Shown piece by piece: positions 46,040-54,873 of a DNA stretch of 64,000 bases. The DNA is from MED-G116 sp038107835 (GTDB lineage: Bacteria; Pseudomonadota; Alphaproteobacteria; Puniceispirillales; Puniceispirillaceae), in contig JAYNHH010000006.1 of NCBI GenBank assembly GCA_038107835.1, positions 40,099 to 104,098 of the forward strand, read 5' to 3'. Position numbers and translations under genes: made by a program. The notes below the pieces were generated by a model. The model was not told the DNA's origin and searched no databases. It saw only the letters and a program-made list of their open reading frames with translations. How positions within the stretch are numbered: the stretch's first letter is position 1; the number at the start of each line of letters is the position of its first letter.

Positions 46040-46969
46040 ATGGCGACAGTCCTTTCCATTTCGGTTCCCTTTTTCACCATCATTTTTCTTGGCATGTTCA
46101 CGCGGGCCATTGGTTTTTTTCAACGTGCCGACGCCCGTACGCTCTCGAAATTTGCCTTCTATGTGACTGTGCCGCCGATGCTGTTCGTCAATCTGGCGGA
46201 CAAGGATCCGGCGCAGATGCTGAATTGGGGCTTTATCTGGCGGTTTGAGCTTGCCACGCTTGTTGTGTTGCTGAGCAGCGCGATGATCGCCAGCCGGCTG
46301 TTCCGGCTTTCACGCAGCGAAAGTGGGATATATGGGTTAAGCGCTGCCTATCCAAATTATGGCTATATGGGCATTCCACTCGGCATTCTGACATTTGGCG
46401 ATGCGGCGGCTGTGCCACTCGCCGTGATCCTGTTTGTTGACAGTATTCTGCTGTTTGGCTTTGCCGCCATTGCCGTTTCGGGCAGAGGCACGGGCTGGAT
46501 CGGCACAAGTGCCAGCGTTCTGCGAACAATGGCAAAGAATCCATTCCTGATCGCCATCACCGCCAGCCTTGTTTTCTCCGCATCGGGGATTGAGATGCCG
46601 CTTTTCGTCGACAGGGTGCTATCACTGCTGGCCGGTGCGGCAACGCCTGTTGCGCTTTTTGCGCTTGGAGTCACGGTTTTCGGGCAATCGCTGCAATCCT
46701 CGGTGGGCGAGCTTCTGGGCATCAGCCTGTTTCGCCTGATCCTTCATCCTCTGTTGGTTGCCCTGCTGTTTCTTGGCCTGCCCGGCGTCGATCCATTATG
46801 GATCAAAATTGCCATTATGTCGGCCTGCCTGCCCGTGGCGGCAAATGTCTTTGTGGTGGCGGACAATTATGGTGCCTATGGCGTGCAATCGGCCTCGGCG
46901 ACACTCGTGACGACGATCGCTGCGAGCCTTACCGTGCCGCTCTATCTCTATTGGGCTCTCAGCCTCTGA
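46040..46969 (+). CDS. AEC family transporter
   Basis: A 309-residue inner-membrane carrier of the auxin efflux carrier family with about 10 membrane segments in a 5+5 arrangement. It has the family features VPFFTIIFLGMFTRAIG at the N-terminus, a central YGLSAAYPNYGYMGIPL and CLPVAANVFVVADNYG near the end. Bacterial members move malate, malonate and other small acids. The ATG at 46040 is preferred over the TTG/ATG at 45977-45980. It is convergent with the GST gene. Confidence 0.9.
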   Translation: MATVLSISVPFFTIIFLGMFTRAIGFFQRADARTLSKFAFYVTVPPMLFVNLADKDPAQMLNWGFIWRFELATLVVLLSSAMIASRLFRLSRSESGIYGLSAAYPNYGYMGIPLGILTFGDAAAVPLAVILFVDSILLFGFAAIAVSGRGTGWIGTSASVLRTMAKNPFLIAITASLVFSASGIEMPLFVDRVLSLLAGAATPVALFALGVTVFGQSLQSSVGELLGISLFRLILHPLLVALLFLGLPGVDPLWIKIAIMSACLPVAANVFVVADNYGAYGVQSASATLVTTIAASLTVPLYLYWALSL

Positions 46970-46991
46970 GGCCCAGCCGTCAGTGCCGGCA

Positions 46992-47618
46992 TCACTGTGC
47001 CGGTGCCTTGCGCGAATCGACCGGCATCGTCTCGTCATAACCAGCGACCGAGGCGGCAAATCCTGCCTGCCAGTCGGCAAGTGCCGGCGCATGGTCACGC
47101 CAGGACAGCGGCTTGCGGAAATCCAGATAATCCAGCGCACAGGCAAGACCAATATCGGCGACATCCGGCACCGCACCGCCGGCATAGGGGGCCGGTTCAA
47201 TGCTCTGCAAGGCACGGATGATCTTGTCACGCTGCCAGTCGACAAACCTGTCGACCCGCATCTCTGCCGGACGGAAGCGCCCCTCATAGACCATCAGCAA
47301 TGCCGCGTCGATGATGCCGTCCATTTTTGCCGCTGCAGTCAGACAGGCATAGCGGTCAATGCCGGCCGCCGGGATGAGCCGGCCACCACCAACACGACTG
47401 TCCAGATATTCCATGATCACCCGGCTGTCATAAAACGCCGTTCCCCCCACAAGCAGTGACGGAATTTTACCAAGTGGGTTGATCGTGCGGATTTCATCCT
47501 CGGGATTCATCGTGTCGGTTGGTCTGACGCTGATTTCACCAATCAGTCCCAGAACATGGGCCGCCAGTTTGATTTTCCGGCCGAAGGGCGAGGCTGTGCT
47601 TGAATAGAGGATCATCAT
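46992..47618 (-). CDS. Glutathione S-transferase family protein
   Basis: A 208-residue protein with an N-terminal thioredoxin-like domain (SPFGRKIKLAA near the start, the cis-proline in GKIPSL and the glutathione-contacting YDSRVIMEYLD) and a C-terminal all-helical domain. It likely conjugates or reduces with glutathione in the cytoplasm. It lies close to the haloacid dehalogenase gene on the same strand, 101 bases downstream. Confidence 0.9.
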   Translation of the reverse strand: MMILYSSTASPFGRKIKLAAHVLGLIGEISVRPTDTMNPEDEIRTINPLGKIPSLLVGGTAFYDSRVIMEYLDSRVGGGRLIPAAGIDRYACLTAAAKMDGIIDAALLMVYEGRFRPAEMRVDRFVDWQRDKIIRALQSIEPAPYAGGAVPDVADIGLACALDYLDFRKPLSWRDHAPALADWQAGFAASVAGYDETMPVDSRKAPAQ

Positions 47619-47719
47619 GCCACTCCTGAAAAAATGGATGGTACCAGACTAGGAGTGAAAGCCGGGTACCACAACACACAAATGGGTGAAGCTCTGGGTG
47701 GAGCCTGTTATGGATGCAC

Positions 47720-48391
47720 TCAGATCAGGTCAAGTGCCGCCCGGAGGCTGGACACCACATGCGCCGGCCTCGCCGGCAGGTCATCCCACACCCTGCCTGC
47801 ACGATTGACCCAGATGGTGGTAAAGCCAAAGGCACCGGCGCCGGAGATATCCCAGTTGTTCGATGAAAAGAAAATGATATCGGCGGGGGCGCAGCCATAG
47901 ACGTCTGTTGCCATTTGATAGACAAGTGGATCGGGCTTGTAGCGTTTCAGCGCGTCCACGCTCAGCACCCTGTCAAAGCGGGAGGCAATTCCAGCAGCGC
48001 CAAGCGCCGTTTCCAGCATCTTCGGCGAACCGTTGGACAGAACCGCCATGCCCTGATCATCCTTCGCCATTCTGGTTAAAACCGCCGGCACCTCATCATA
48101 GGCTGACAAAGTGGTATAGAGGGAGAGCAGACGTGCGCGCAACGCGGCATTGCCATCAAGACCCATCTCGGCAAGCGTGACATCGAGTGCGCCCTCAGTC
48201 ACGGCCCAGAAATCAGTATAGCGCTGCATCGTCGTCCGCAGCCATGTATAGGATAGCTGGCGCGCCCGCCATGCTGCGGCAAGCTCTGGCCAGTTTGCGG
48301 CAAGAACCTCCATCCCGGTTTCGCTGGCAGCTTCACGGGCCGCTGCATCTACGTCGAGCAATGTTCCATATACATCAAAAACATATGGCAT
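47720..48391 (-). CDS. Haloacid dehalogenase type II
   Basis: A 223-residue HAD-family enzyme of the L-2-haloacid dehalogenase type. It has the nucleophile motif FDVYGTLLDV (nucleophile Asp within the first 10 residues), motif II VLSNGSPKML, the Lys in LKRYKPDPLVY and motif IV FFSSNNWDISGA. The set SSNNWD is specific for haloacid dehalogenases. The frame opens at 48580; the ATG at 48391 gives the standard N-terminus, though its ribosome binding site is weak and an ATG near 48430 is possible. Confidence 0.87.
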   Translation of the reverse strand: MPYVFDVYGTLLDVDAAAREAASETGMEVLAANWPELAAAWRARQLSYTWLRTTMQRYTDFWAVTEGALDVTLAEMGLDGNAALRARLLSLYTTLSAYDEVPAVLTRMAKDDQGMAVLSNGSPKMLETALGAAGIASRFDRVLSVDALKRYKPDPLVYQMATDVYGCAPADIIFFSSNNWDISGAGAFGFTTIWVNRAGRVWDDLPARPAHVVSSLRAALDLI

Positions 48392-48615
48392 CGGGCTGTT
48401 TCCACCTCGCTGTTCGGCAGCCCATTTCATGGCGGACTGTCCCCCAACAATGCCTGATAACATCGGTGACGGCAAAATCTTTGCTGGCGGCCTGCCGGAC
48501 AGCGCCATGACCAGGCTGTTTAGCAGTTGCACCGCAGGGCAAGCCCTGCCAATCTTGGGATCACGCCGACGGCAAGCCATATTGACAATCTAAAGACTCT
48601 GGAGACGCTGAAATC

Positions 48616-48906
48616 ATGAAGAAAGCCTATTGGATCGCGTTTTACCGCAGTATCTCAGACAATGAAAAACTCGCAGCCTATGCGGCGCTGGCGCTTCCAG
48701 CCATTCAGGCAGCGGGCGGCCGGTTTCTGGCGCGCGGCATGCCGGATACCGTTCAGGAAGCCGGCGAGAACAACCGCACCGTTCTGGTTCAGTTTGACAG
48801 CCTTGAGGATGCCCGTGCCGCCTATGCCAGCCCCGCCTATCAGGAAGCGCTGGCCGCCCTTGGCGATGGCGCGGTGCGTGATCTGCGCATTATCGAGGCT
48901 GCCTAG
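48616..48906 (+). CDS. DUF1330 domain protein, first copy
   Basis: A 96-residue single-domain DUF1330 protein (dimeric alpha/beta-barrel ferredoxin-like fold). It has AAYAALALPAIQAAGGRFLARG and VLVQFDSLEDARAAYASPAYQEAL, the last typical of the family. The function of the family is not known. It ends only 6 bases before the AcnX gene, so it is very likely part of that operon. A close paralogue is encoded at 53540-53830. Confidence 0.88.
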   Translation: MKKAYWIAFYRSISDNEKLAAYAALALPAIQAAGGRFLARGMPDTVQEAGENNRTVLVQFDSLEDARAAYASPAYQEALAALGDGAVRDLRIIEAA

Positions 48907-48912
48907 CCACTG

Positions 48913-50151
48913 GTGAACAGCATCATGCGACTGACCGATGAAGAAAAGGCAATGCTCGCTGGTGACATGGGATCCCATGTGCAATGGGCCATTGATCACC
49001 AGATCAAAATAGGCAATTTTTTCGATGCCGCCGACATGGTGCCAGTCAGCCAGGCGCATATGATGGCTGACCCAGAGTCGTTTGGCGATGCGGGCGCAGC
49101 GTTCATGGAGGCAATCGCCAAAGACGGCAGCAAGGTGGTCATTCCGATGATCACCGATCCGCGTGGTGTTGATCTGTCGCATTACCGTCCGCTTGGCCAG
49201 ACCGAGGAGATGGCCAGCCTCGAGCGTCGTTTTATCGCTGCCTGCGAGGCGATTGGCATCATGATGACCAATACCTGCATCAACTATCAGACAATCATGC
49301 CACCGGTTTTCGGTGATCATGTCGCCTATGGCGATACCGGCGTGGTGATCTACACGAACAGCGTATGCGGTGCCAGATCAAATTTTGAGGGTGGGCCATC
49401 GGCGCTTGCCGCTGGCCTGACCGGGCGAACGCCGCGCTATGGATTGCATCTTGATCAGAACCGCAAGGCCACACGCCGCTATCGGGTCAGCACCCAACCG
49501 CAGGAATTGACCGATTGGGGTGTCCTTGGCGCGGTGATCGGCAGGAAGGCCGGTTCATACTGGGAAGTTCCGGTGATTGAGGGACTCGAGCACGCACCAA
49601 CATCTGATGAGATCAAACATTTCGGCGCGGCAATGGCCAGCTATGGATCTACGCCGCTCTTCCATATTGTCGGCATCACACCAGAAGCCCCAACAATTGA
49701 GGCGGTTGACGGTGCCAGCCTGCCGGAGGAACAAATCACCAAAGACGATATTTCAGCCCTGCGCGACGCCTTCGCCGGGCATGGCGATCAGCTGGATGTC
49801 GTCGTTCTGGCCGCGCCTCAATTGTCACTCGTCGAGATGCGCCAGGTGGCGGCGCATTGCTCAGGAAAGCGTGTGAAAAAACCCCTGATTGTCTGCACCT
49901 CGCCGCAGGTCTATGGCGATGCCACCCGCATGGGCTTTGTCGGCACGATCGAGGATGCCGGTGGAACCGTGCTGCAGGGCACCTGTTTCTACAATCAATA
50001 TGCCCGTGAGATTGGCGAGGCGAATGGCTGGGTCAATCTGCTCAGCAATTCGGCGAAAATAGTCAATATTCTGGGCGGTTATGGTTATCGGCCAGCACTT
50101 GCCAGCATGCAGGATTGCATTGAGGCGGCAATCGACGGGGCAATGGCATGA
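48913..50151 (+). CDS. Aconitase X catalytic subunit (large)
   Basis: A 412-residue protein of the AcnX (DUF521) family, distant aconitase relatives that hold an iron-sulfur cluster. Known family members are cis-3-hydroxy-L-proline dehydratases or mevalonate-5-phosphate dehydratases. The overall opening (LTDEEKAMLAGDMG), MMTNTCINYQ and the conserved GVVIYTNSVCGARSNFEGG segment fit the family; cysteines in TNTC, SVCGARSN and PLIVCTSP are candidates for cluster binding. It overlaps the small swivel subunit by 4 bases. The start is an ATT/GTG-type codon or the nearby ATG at 48925. The bacterial context favours hydroxyproline use, but this is inference. Confidence 0.88.
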   Translation: MNSIMRLTDEEKAMLAGDMGSHVQWAIDHQIKIGNFFDAADMVPVSQAHMMADPESFGDAGAAFMEAIAKDGSKVVIPMITDPRGVDLSHYRPLGQTEEMASLERRFIAACEAIGIMMTNTCINYQTIMPPVFGDHVAYGDTGVVIYTNSVCGARSNFEGGPSALAAGLTGRTPRYGLHLDQNRKATRRYRVSTQPQELTDWGVLGAVIGRKAGSYWEVPVIEGLEHAPTSDEIKHFGAAMASYGSTPLFHIVGITPEAPTIEAVDGASLPEEQITKDDISALRDAFAGHGDQLDVVVLAAPQLSLVEMRQVAAHCSGKRVKKPLIVCTSPQVYGDATRMGFVGTIEDAGGTVLQGTCFYNQYAREIGEANGWVNLLSNSAKIVNILGGYGYRPALASMQDCIEAAIDGAMA

Positions 50152-50561
50152 CCCGGATATTTGCCTGCCATACCGGCATCGGCCCGATCGTCAGTGGCGA
50201 GGCACTTGTCGCGGCTGACAATTTCTCAGCGCGCTACGACCTTGATCGCATCAAGGGTGTGTTTTCGCGCCCGCAGCACCTGCTCTTCGGCCAGTCCTAC
50301 AGGGATAAGATCCTTGTGCTGAACACGGCGAAGGGAGGCGTCGCCACTGCCTGGATGCTGCATGAGATGGTCGCGCGTGGCGTCGCGCCAAAGGCGCTGG
50401 TTCTGAACAGCGCCAATACGATATTGGCGCAGGGAGCCGCCATGGCCAATATGACGCTGGTTGATCGGTTTGCCGATGGTGACATCACCCAATTGATCAA
50501 AACCGGCCAGATGATTACGGTCAATCCGCAAGCCGGTCACATTCACCTCACCGCCGGTTGA
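50148..50561 (+). CDS. Aconitase X swivel subunit (small, DUF126)
   Basis: A 137-residue protein matching the DUF126 swivel domain that in AcnX enzymes pairs with the large subunit. Motifs include GPIVSGEALVAADNFSARYDLD, the GVFSRPQHLLFGQSYRDKILVLNTAKGG segment and LVLNSANTILAQGA. The gene overlaps the large subunit by 4 bases, so the two-subunit form of AcnX is made by coupled translation. Confidence 0.9.
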   Translation: MTRIFACHTGIGPIVSGEALVAADNFSARYDLDRIKGVFSRPQHLLFGQSYRDKILVLNTAKGGVATAWMLHEMVARGVAPKALVLNSANTILAQGAAMANMTLVDRFADGDITQLIKTGQMITVNPQAGHIHLTAG

Positions 50562-50703
50562 GCAGCAGTTGGCGGATGATTGGTAATCTGGCCCGCTTTT
50601 TGCAACGCATTTCGGGTAACTTCCAATATTGACGCAGAATGACACGAAATTGTAACGTCTGCGCTGTGTTTAATGGCTCGTTTTTTGAAGGCTGGAGTCG
50701 GCA

Positions 50704-51465
50704 ATGAATGAAGAATTAGAGGTTGAAGGTCACCTCATTGAGATTATTGAGGAAGATTCCTACGCTGAGGCCGCGTCACACCGGATCAGTGACAAAATCA
50801 CTGCGTATATTCCTCAGCTTTTAGACATTGGCTCGATCAAACAGTTCAAGAACTTGTTCTATGGTGAGAGAACCAAAGTAGACGAAACAATTCGGGTGAT
50901 TTCTGATTTTGCCCAAATTGAAATAGAGATTATTGGAGAGACGAAATGGATTGTTGTTGACGTTTACATCCCTGAAATTCTGGAGCGCGTTCAAGAAATA
51001 TTGGTTGAGGCAGAACTTGAGATGCGTCAGACAGGTGAAGATCCAATTAAATTGCGAGGTCAAATACCTGCCCCAAATGACACTGAACTTACGGTGATGC
51101 TTGATGGTCTCGACACCACAGCCTCCCGAACGCTAAGTGCAATCAACGCTGTCAAGGGTGATGCCCTGTCAAGACTTAGATCAGCCATGGACAAGGAGTT
51201 CATCGAACCACTTGATGCCAAAGAAGCTGGAGTTGGGATAACACGTGTTCATGCCGAGGCAACCGAGGTGGTAAAAGTGCTACGGCTAAAGAAACGAATG
51301 GAATTGTTGGGACGGCGTTTTCAAATTTCCAGCGACGAAGAAAAAGCCCTAATGCCAAAACTTGAGCAAGAAAAATATATTGAAATCGCAGTCACTGAGA
51401 GCCTCGAGACCGTTAAGAAAGAACAAGCCGCAGCGCAGGCTGAGGCTGAACCAGAAGACGCATAG
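50704..51465 (+). CDS. Hypothetical protein, AT-richer than its neighbours
   Basis: A 253-residue acidic, mostly helical protein without signal peptide or membrane segment. It is rich in Glu and Ile (MNEELEVEGHLIEIIEEDSY), with a central DLDG-TTASRTL-like segment and a Glu/Ala-rich tail after residue 235. Base use is clearly more AT-rich than the surrounding genes, hinting at transfer. A GGAGTCGGCA element precedes the ATG. I do not recognise the family. Confidence 0.6.
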   Translation: MNEELEVEGHLIEIIEEDSYAEAASHRISDKITAYIPQLLDIGSIKQFKNLFYGERTKVDETIRVISDFAQIEIEIIGETKWIVVDVYIPEILERVQEILVEAELEMRQTGEDPIKLRGQIPAPNDTELTVMLDGLDTTASRTLSAINAVKGDALSRLRSAMDKEFIEPLDAKEAGVGITRVHAEATEVVKVLRLKKRMELLGRRFQISSDEEKALMPKLEQEKYIEIAVTESLETVKKEQAAAQAEAEPEDA

Positions 51466-51477
51466 GCTGCCAGGCTT

Positions 51478-51927
51478 CTATTGCCTGTAAGAAACGCCCG
51501 TGACCTCGCATTTTTGGGCAACCATAAACTGCTGTTTCTGATCCTCGATCATTTTTACCCAAATATCATAACCAACTTTCTGCGCCATTTTGCCTGTGAT
51601 GATCTGCAGCGTTTTCTGGCATTGCCCGGTATCGCCAGCGCGCAGGCCACCTGTCTCAATATTGCATTTTGCATCCGAGTTGTTGACCACGGTGCCCGAT
51701 CTATCCTGAACCAGCACCGAAACCCCCTCAACATCCCGTAGGCTATTGTTCTTGTGCTGTAATTTAAGGATGAAGGCGGTAAACACCCCATGGTCATCAT
51801 CACCGAACACAACATCAACTGAGCAGGGTGTCGTATCCCGTTCATGGGCGTGGCTGTCCAAAGCGCCGATAGTCGTCCCGAGGACAATAAAACAAGACAG
51901 ACAGATAAGCTGTTTGATGGTTTGCAT
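51478..51927 (-). CDS. Hypothetical secreted protein with conserved cysteines
   Basis: A 149-residue protein with a signal peptide (MQTIKQLICLSCFIVLGTTIGALDSHA, cleavage near residue 27). The mature part has four cysteines (TPCSVD, KCNIE, QCQKTL, KCEVTG) and may form disulfides in the periplasm. The mature part resembles a small beta-sandwich but I do not recognise the family. The frame opens at 52074; the start at 51927 is chosen for the signal peptide. It is convergent with the gene at 50704-51465. Confidence 0.55.
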   Translation of the reverse strand: MQTIKQLICLSCFIVLGTTIGALDSHAHERDTTPCSVDVVFGDDDHGVFTAFILKLQHKNNSLRDVEGVSVLVQDRSGTVVNNSDAKCNIETGGLRAGDTGQCQKTLQIITGKMAQKVGYDIWVKMIEDQKQQFMVAQKCEVTGVSYRQ

Positions 51928-52285
51928 GCGACCGTCCCCGTAAAAGATGATGATAACGTTTTGCAACAATGCAATGCGGTCTATACTAGACCTTATCTTT
52001 TGAGGATGAAAAGCAGGATTTGTTGGATAAAATTGACGGTTTGGGGAACAAAAACCACTATTTTTCGTGCCCATGGTAACATCCAGGTCCTTTATGGCGT
52101 TTGTTTGGTTAAAGGGTATAGATTAGGCGGCGGAAACCAGAGTCTGAGATTGCAGACAGGCCTCCCGGCAGGGAACTCGTTCTGGTAATCTGCCGGGACT
52201 GTGCTGTGACGGGAACATGTGAGGGTATGACGGCTGACGATCACTCCGGATCGAGCCTTCCAGATACCCGCTGAAGAGTAAGCAA
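51928..52285. other. Intergenic stretch with one hairpin
   Basis: About 358 bases between two divergent genes. No coding region can be supported. A hairpin (CCCGGCAG at 52164-52171 with CTGCCGGG at 52190-52197, 18-base loop) is the only clear structure. Promoters of both neighbours should lie here. Confidence 0.5.
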
Positions 52286-52915
52286 ATGCAAGAACCATTC
52301 GATCAGACAACATGGGCCAAAAAGCTGGAGACCGGCTTGGAAGCCATCACCTTTCTCGAAATCAATGATCCAACCAACGTGATCAATGAGGCCGTCGACA
52401 GCCTTTTTGCGAATATGGCGGAGAACGAGAGCGCCTGTAAGGCGGCCATCGAAAATATCAGCAGTGATGCCTATCGGAATGTTGCGCTGGCGCGGCTGCG
52501 CTACAAGAAGGTTGAACGCTTCGCGGCGGTCTTACCGCATGAGTTCATGTATCCCCGGGACGATGGGGATGAGATCACCTCAACTGAGGAGTTTGACAGC
52601 AGGGTGTTTCAACTCTGGTCGAATGTGAACACAAGCCTGCTCGGACTGGAAGAGGCCATGACCTGCCTGCGCGATGACATTGCCACCGCGATCAGGCAGC
52701 GTGTTGAGATGCCCGAGTTTGCCGATGAGTTCCAGGAATGGATGGACAGGACAAATGAGGAGCTTCGTGCCAGAGCGGATGAGGACAGGAAGCGTGTCGA
52801 CATCGACGATACGATTTCCAACGCCGTTCAGAGCGGCGCTGCCAGCTCGATTATCTTTCTGCTTGTCGTCGCCGCGCTGTTGGCACCGCTGGTCAGCATG
52901 TGTACACAGAACTGA
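52286..52915 (+). CDS. Hypothetical tail-anchored protein
   Basis: A 209-residue, mostly helical acidic protein with a single C-terminal membrane segment (about residues 184-203, SSIIFLLVVAALLAPLVSM) and a short tail ending CTQN, so it is predicted to be tail-anchored in the inner membrane with the bulk in the cytoplasm. It has a GAAGAG site before the start. It precedes a SAM-dependent methyltransferase by 24 bases. Family unknown. Confidence 0.6.
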   Translation: MQEPFDQTTWAKKLETGLEAITFLEINDPTNVINEAVDSLFANMAENESACKAAIENISSDAYRNVALARLRYKKVERFAAVLPHEFMYPRDDGDEITSTEEFDSRVFQLWSNVNTSLLGLEEAMTCLRDDIATAIRQRVEMPEFADEFQEWMDRTNEELRARADEDRKRVDIDDTISNAVQSGAASSIIFLLVVAALLAPLVSMCTQN

Positions 52916-52939
52916 CCACCCCTTGGTAAGACGGCAGTG

Positions 52940-53536
52940 ATGACAGATAATCAAACGCTCAATGTCTATGACAACAATGTGGAGACCTACCGAAGACTGG
53001 TTGACAAACTGCCAGAGCTGGAGTCAATCAGCCAATTCACCGATCGGCTGTCTCCGGGCGCGCTGATCCTCGATCTTGGTTGCGGTATCGGCAACGCTGC
53101 GGCGCAGATGCGTGACCAGGGGTTTCAGCTTGTTTGTGTCGACGGCTCACCTGAAATGGTCAAGGCAGCAAATGACGCCTTCTCGCTGAATGCCACAACA
53201 GCGCTTTTCAGCGATCTGGATGCCATCGCCCTTTATGACGGAATCTGGGCCAATTTCAGCCTGCTGCATGCTGCCAAGGCAGATTTTCCAACATATCTGA
53301 AAGCAATCCATACGGCCCTCAAACCCGGTGGTCTGTTCTTTATCTCGCTGAAAAGCGGAAAGGGCGAAAAGCGCGACCAGCTCGGCAGATTCTATGCTTA
53401 TTATCAGGAAGATGAGCTGGAAAACCTATTACTGCAGACCGGCTTCACGCCAGAACACACACGCCGCGGTGCATTGCGTGGCATGGCTGGCGATGTCGAG
53501 GATTGGTTTGGTGTCCTGAGCTGGAAAGAGAGATAA
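52940..53536 (+). CDS. Class I SAM-dependent methyltransferase
   Basis: A 198-residue Rossmann-fold methyltransferase with motif I LDLGCGIGNAAAQM and motif II VCVDGSPEMVKAA. It has no target-recognition domain, so the substrate is probably a small molecule. The start is the ATG at 52940 (a GTG lies directly before). The gene is followed directly by the second DUF1330 gene (stop and start adjacent), likely an operon. Confidence 0.87.
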   Translation: MTDNQTLNVYDNNVETYRRLVDKLPELESISQFTDRLSPGALILDLGCGIGNAAAQMRDQGFQLVCVDGSPEMVKAANDAFSLNATTALFSDLDAIALYDGIWANFSLLHAAKADFPTYLKAIHTALKPGGLFFISLKSGKGEKRDQLGRFYAYYQEDELENLLLQTGFTPEHTRRGALRGMAGDVEDWFGVLSWKER

Positions 53537-53539
53537 GTG

Positions 53540-53830
53540 ATGGCCAAGGTTCTCTGGATTTCCAGCTATTCGCGTATCTCACATCCGGACAGGCTGGCCG
53601 CCTATGCGGCGCTGGCGCTGCCGGCGATCAAGGCTGCGGGCGGACGGGTGCTGGCGCGCGGCCTGCCTTTACAGACTTATGAGCAGGGGCAGGCGGAACG
53701 TGTTGTTGTCATCGAATTTGACAGCATCGAATCTGCCCGCAAAATGCATGATGGCGCGGATTATCAGGCGGCATTGGCAGCGCTGGCAGGTGGTGCAGAG
53801 CGTGATATCCGGATCATCGAAACTGTCTGA
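53540..53830 (+). CDS. DUF1330 domain protein, second copy
   Basis: A 96-residue DUF1330 protein, paralogue of the copy at 48616. Both share AAYAALALPAIxAAGGRxLARG, nearly identical also at DNA level (the stretch CCTATGCGGCGCTGGCGCT), so the duplication seems recent or under gene conversion. This copy is attached to a methyltransferase gene rather than AcnX. The start is the ATG at 53540, with a GTG just before. The function of DUF1330 is not established. Confidence 0.86.
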   Translation: MAKVLWISSYSRISHPDRLAAYAALALPAIKAAGGRVLARGLPLQTYEQGQAERVVVIEFDSIESARKMHDGADYQAALAALAGGAERDIRIIETV

Positions 53831-53852
53831 TGGAATGGGTGCCAGATTGCCT

Positions 53853-53886
53853 GTATAAACCGGTATAAAGTATAAACCTGTATAAA
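53853..53886. repeat. Four GTATAAA boxes
   Basis: The heptamer GTATAAA occurs at 53853-53859, 53863-53869, 53870-53876 and 53880-53886, with spacings of 10, 7 and 10 bases. It lies between the DUF1330 gene and the SDR gene, and could be a promoter/operator for the latter or slipped -10-like elements. No function can be assigned. Confidence 0.5.
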
Positions 53887-53957
53887 CATGTGCGGGTTTT
53901 GCCTGCTTTCAGCCGGCCGCAGCCGGCCATCACAAAACCACATCGAGGGGCCACCCC

Positions 53958-54788
53958 ATGAAGTCAATTCTGATTACCGGTTGTTCAAGTGGCATCGGCC
54001 TCGACGCCGCGCTTGCCTTTCGCGATGCGGGCTGGCTGGTGATCGCCAGCTGCCGCAAGGAAGCCGACTGTGAGACAATGCGCGGCACCCACGGCATGCA
54101 GAGTGTCCGGATCGACTATGAGGATGAGGCAAGCATCCCCAGCGGCTTTGCCGCGACGCTGGAGATCACGGGCGGACAGCTTGACGTGCTGTTCAACAAT
54201 GGTGCCTATGCCGTCCCTGCCCTTGTTGAGGATTTGCCGACCGAGGCGCTGCGGGCCATTTTCGAGGCAAATTTCTTTGGCTGGCACACGCTGACACGGC
54301 TTGCCATCTCGCAAATGCGGCAGCAGAAAGAGGGCCGCATCATCCAGAATTCCTCGGTGCTTGGCTTCGCCCCGCTGAAATTCAGGGGCGCGTATAATGC
54401 CACCAAATTCGCGCTTGAGGGATTGACCGACACGATGCGGCTGGAACTGCACCGAACGAACATTCACCTGATCCTCGTCGAACCCGGCCCCATCCGCACA
54501 AGGATCAGGGAAAATGCCTATGCGCAATTCAGACGCTGGATCAACTGGCAGGAAACAGCAAGCAAATCCTGGTACGAGACTGTCGTGATCCCTCGTCTGT
54601 CTGCCATTGATCCGGCGCCTGAACCTTTCGAATTGATGCCGGATGCGGTCACCAAGGCGGTGATGCACGCCGCCACCGCGTCACGCCCCAAACTGCGGTA
54701 CCGGGTGACCACCGGCACCACCTTGATGATGATCTTCCGGCGTGTCCTCAGCTCGCGCGCCTATGACAGGCTGGCCCGCAGGCTCTGA
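53958..54788 (+). CDS. Short-chain dehydrogenase/reductase (SDR)
   Basis: A 276-residue classical SDR. The cofactor motif is TGCSSGIG near residues 7-14, the NNGA motif follows at about residue 86, and the catalytic Ser (in NSSVLG) and YNATK (Tyr-x-x-x-Lys) are intact. The length and C-terminus fit oxidoreductases of unknown specificity. It is preceded by four GTATAAA boxes. Confidence 0.9.
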   Translation: MKSILITGCSSGIGLDAALAFRDAGWLVIASCRKEADCETMRGTHGMQSVRIDYEDEASIPSGFAATLEITGGQLDVLFNNGAYAVPALVEDLPTEALRAIFEANFFGWHTLTRLAISQMRQQKEGRIIQNSSVLGFAPLKFRGAYNATKFALEGLTDTMRLELHRTNIHLILVEPGPIRTRIRENAYAQFRRWINWQETASKSWYETVVIPRLSAIDPAPEPFELMPDAVTKAVMHAATASRPKLRYRVTTGTTLMMIFRRVLSSRAYDRLARRL

Positions 54789-54873
54789 CCGCGACGAGCC
54801 GCAGGCAGTGCCTGACCAACGCTTCAACCCCAAGCTGGTTGCCTTTGTTGCCATGTCTGCGACATGATGCGGT

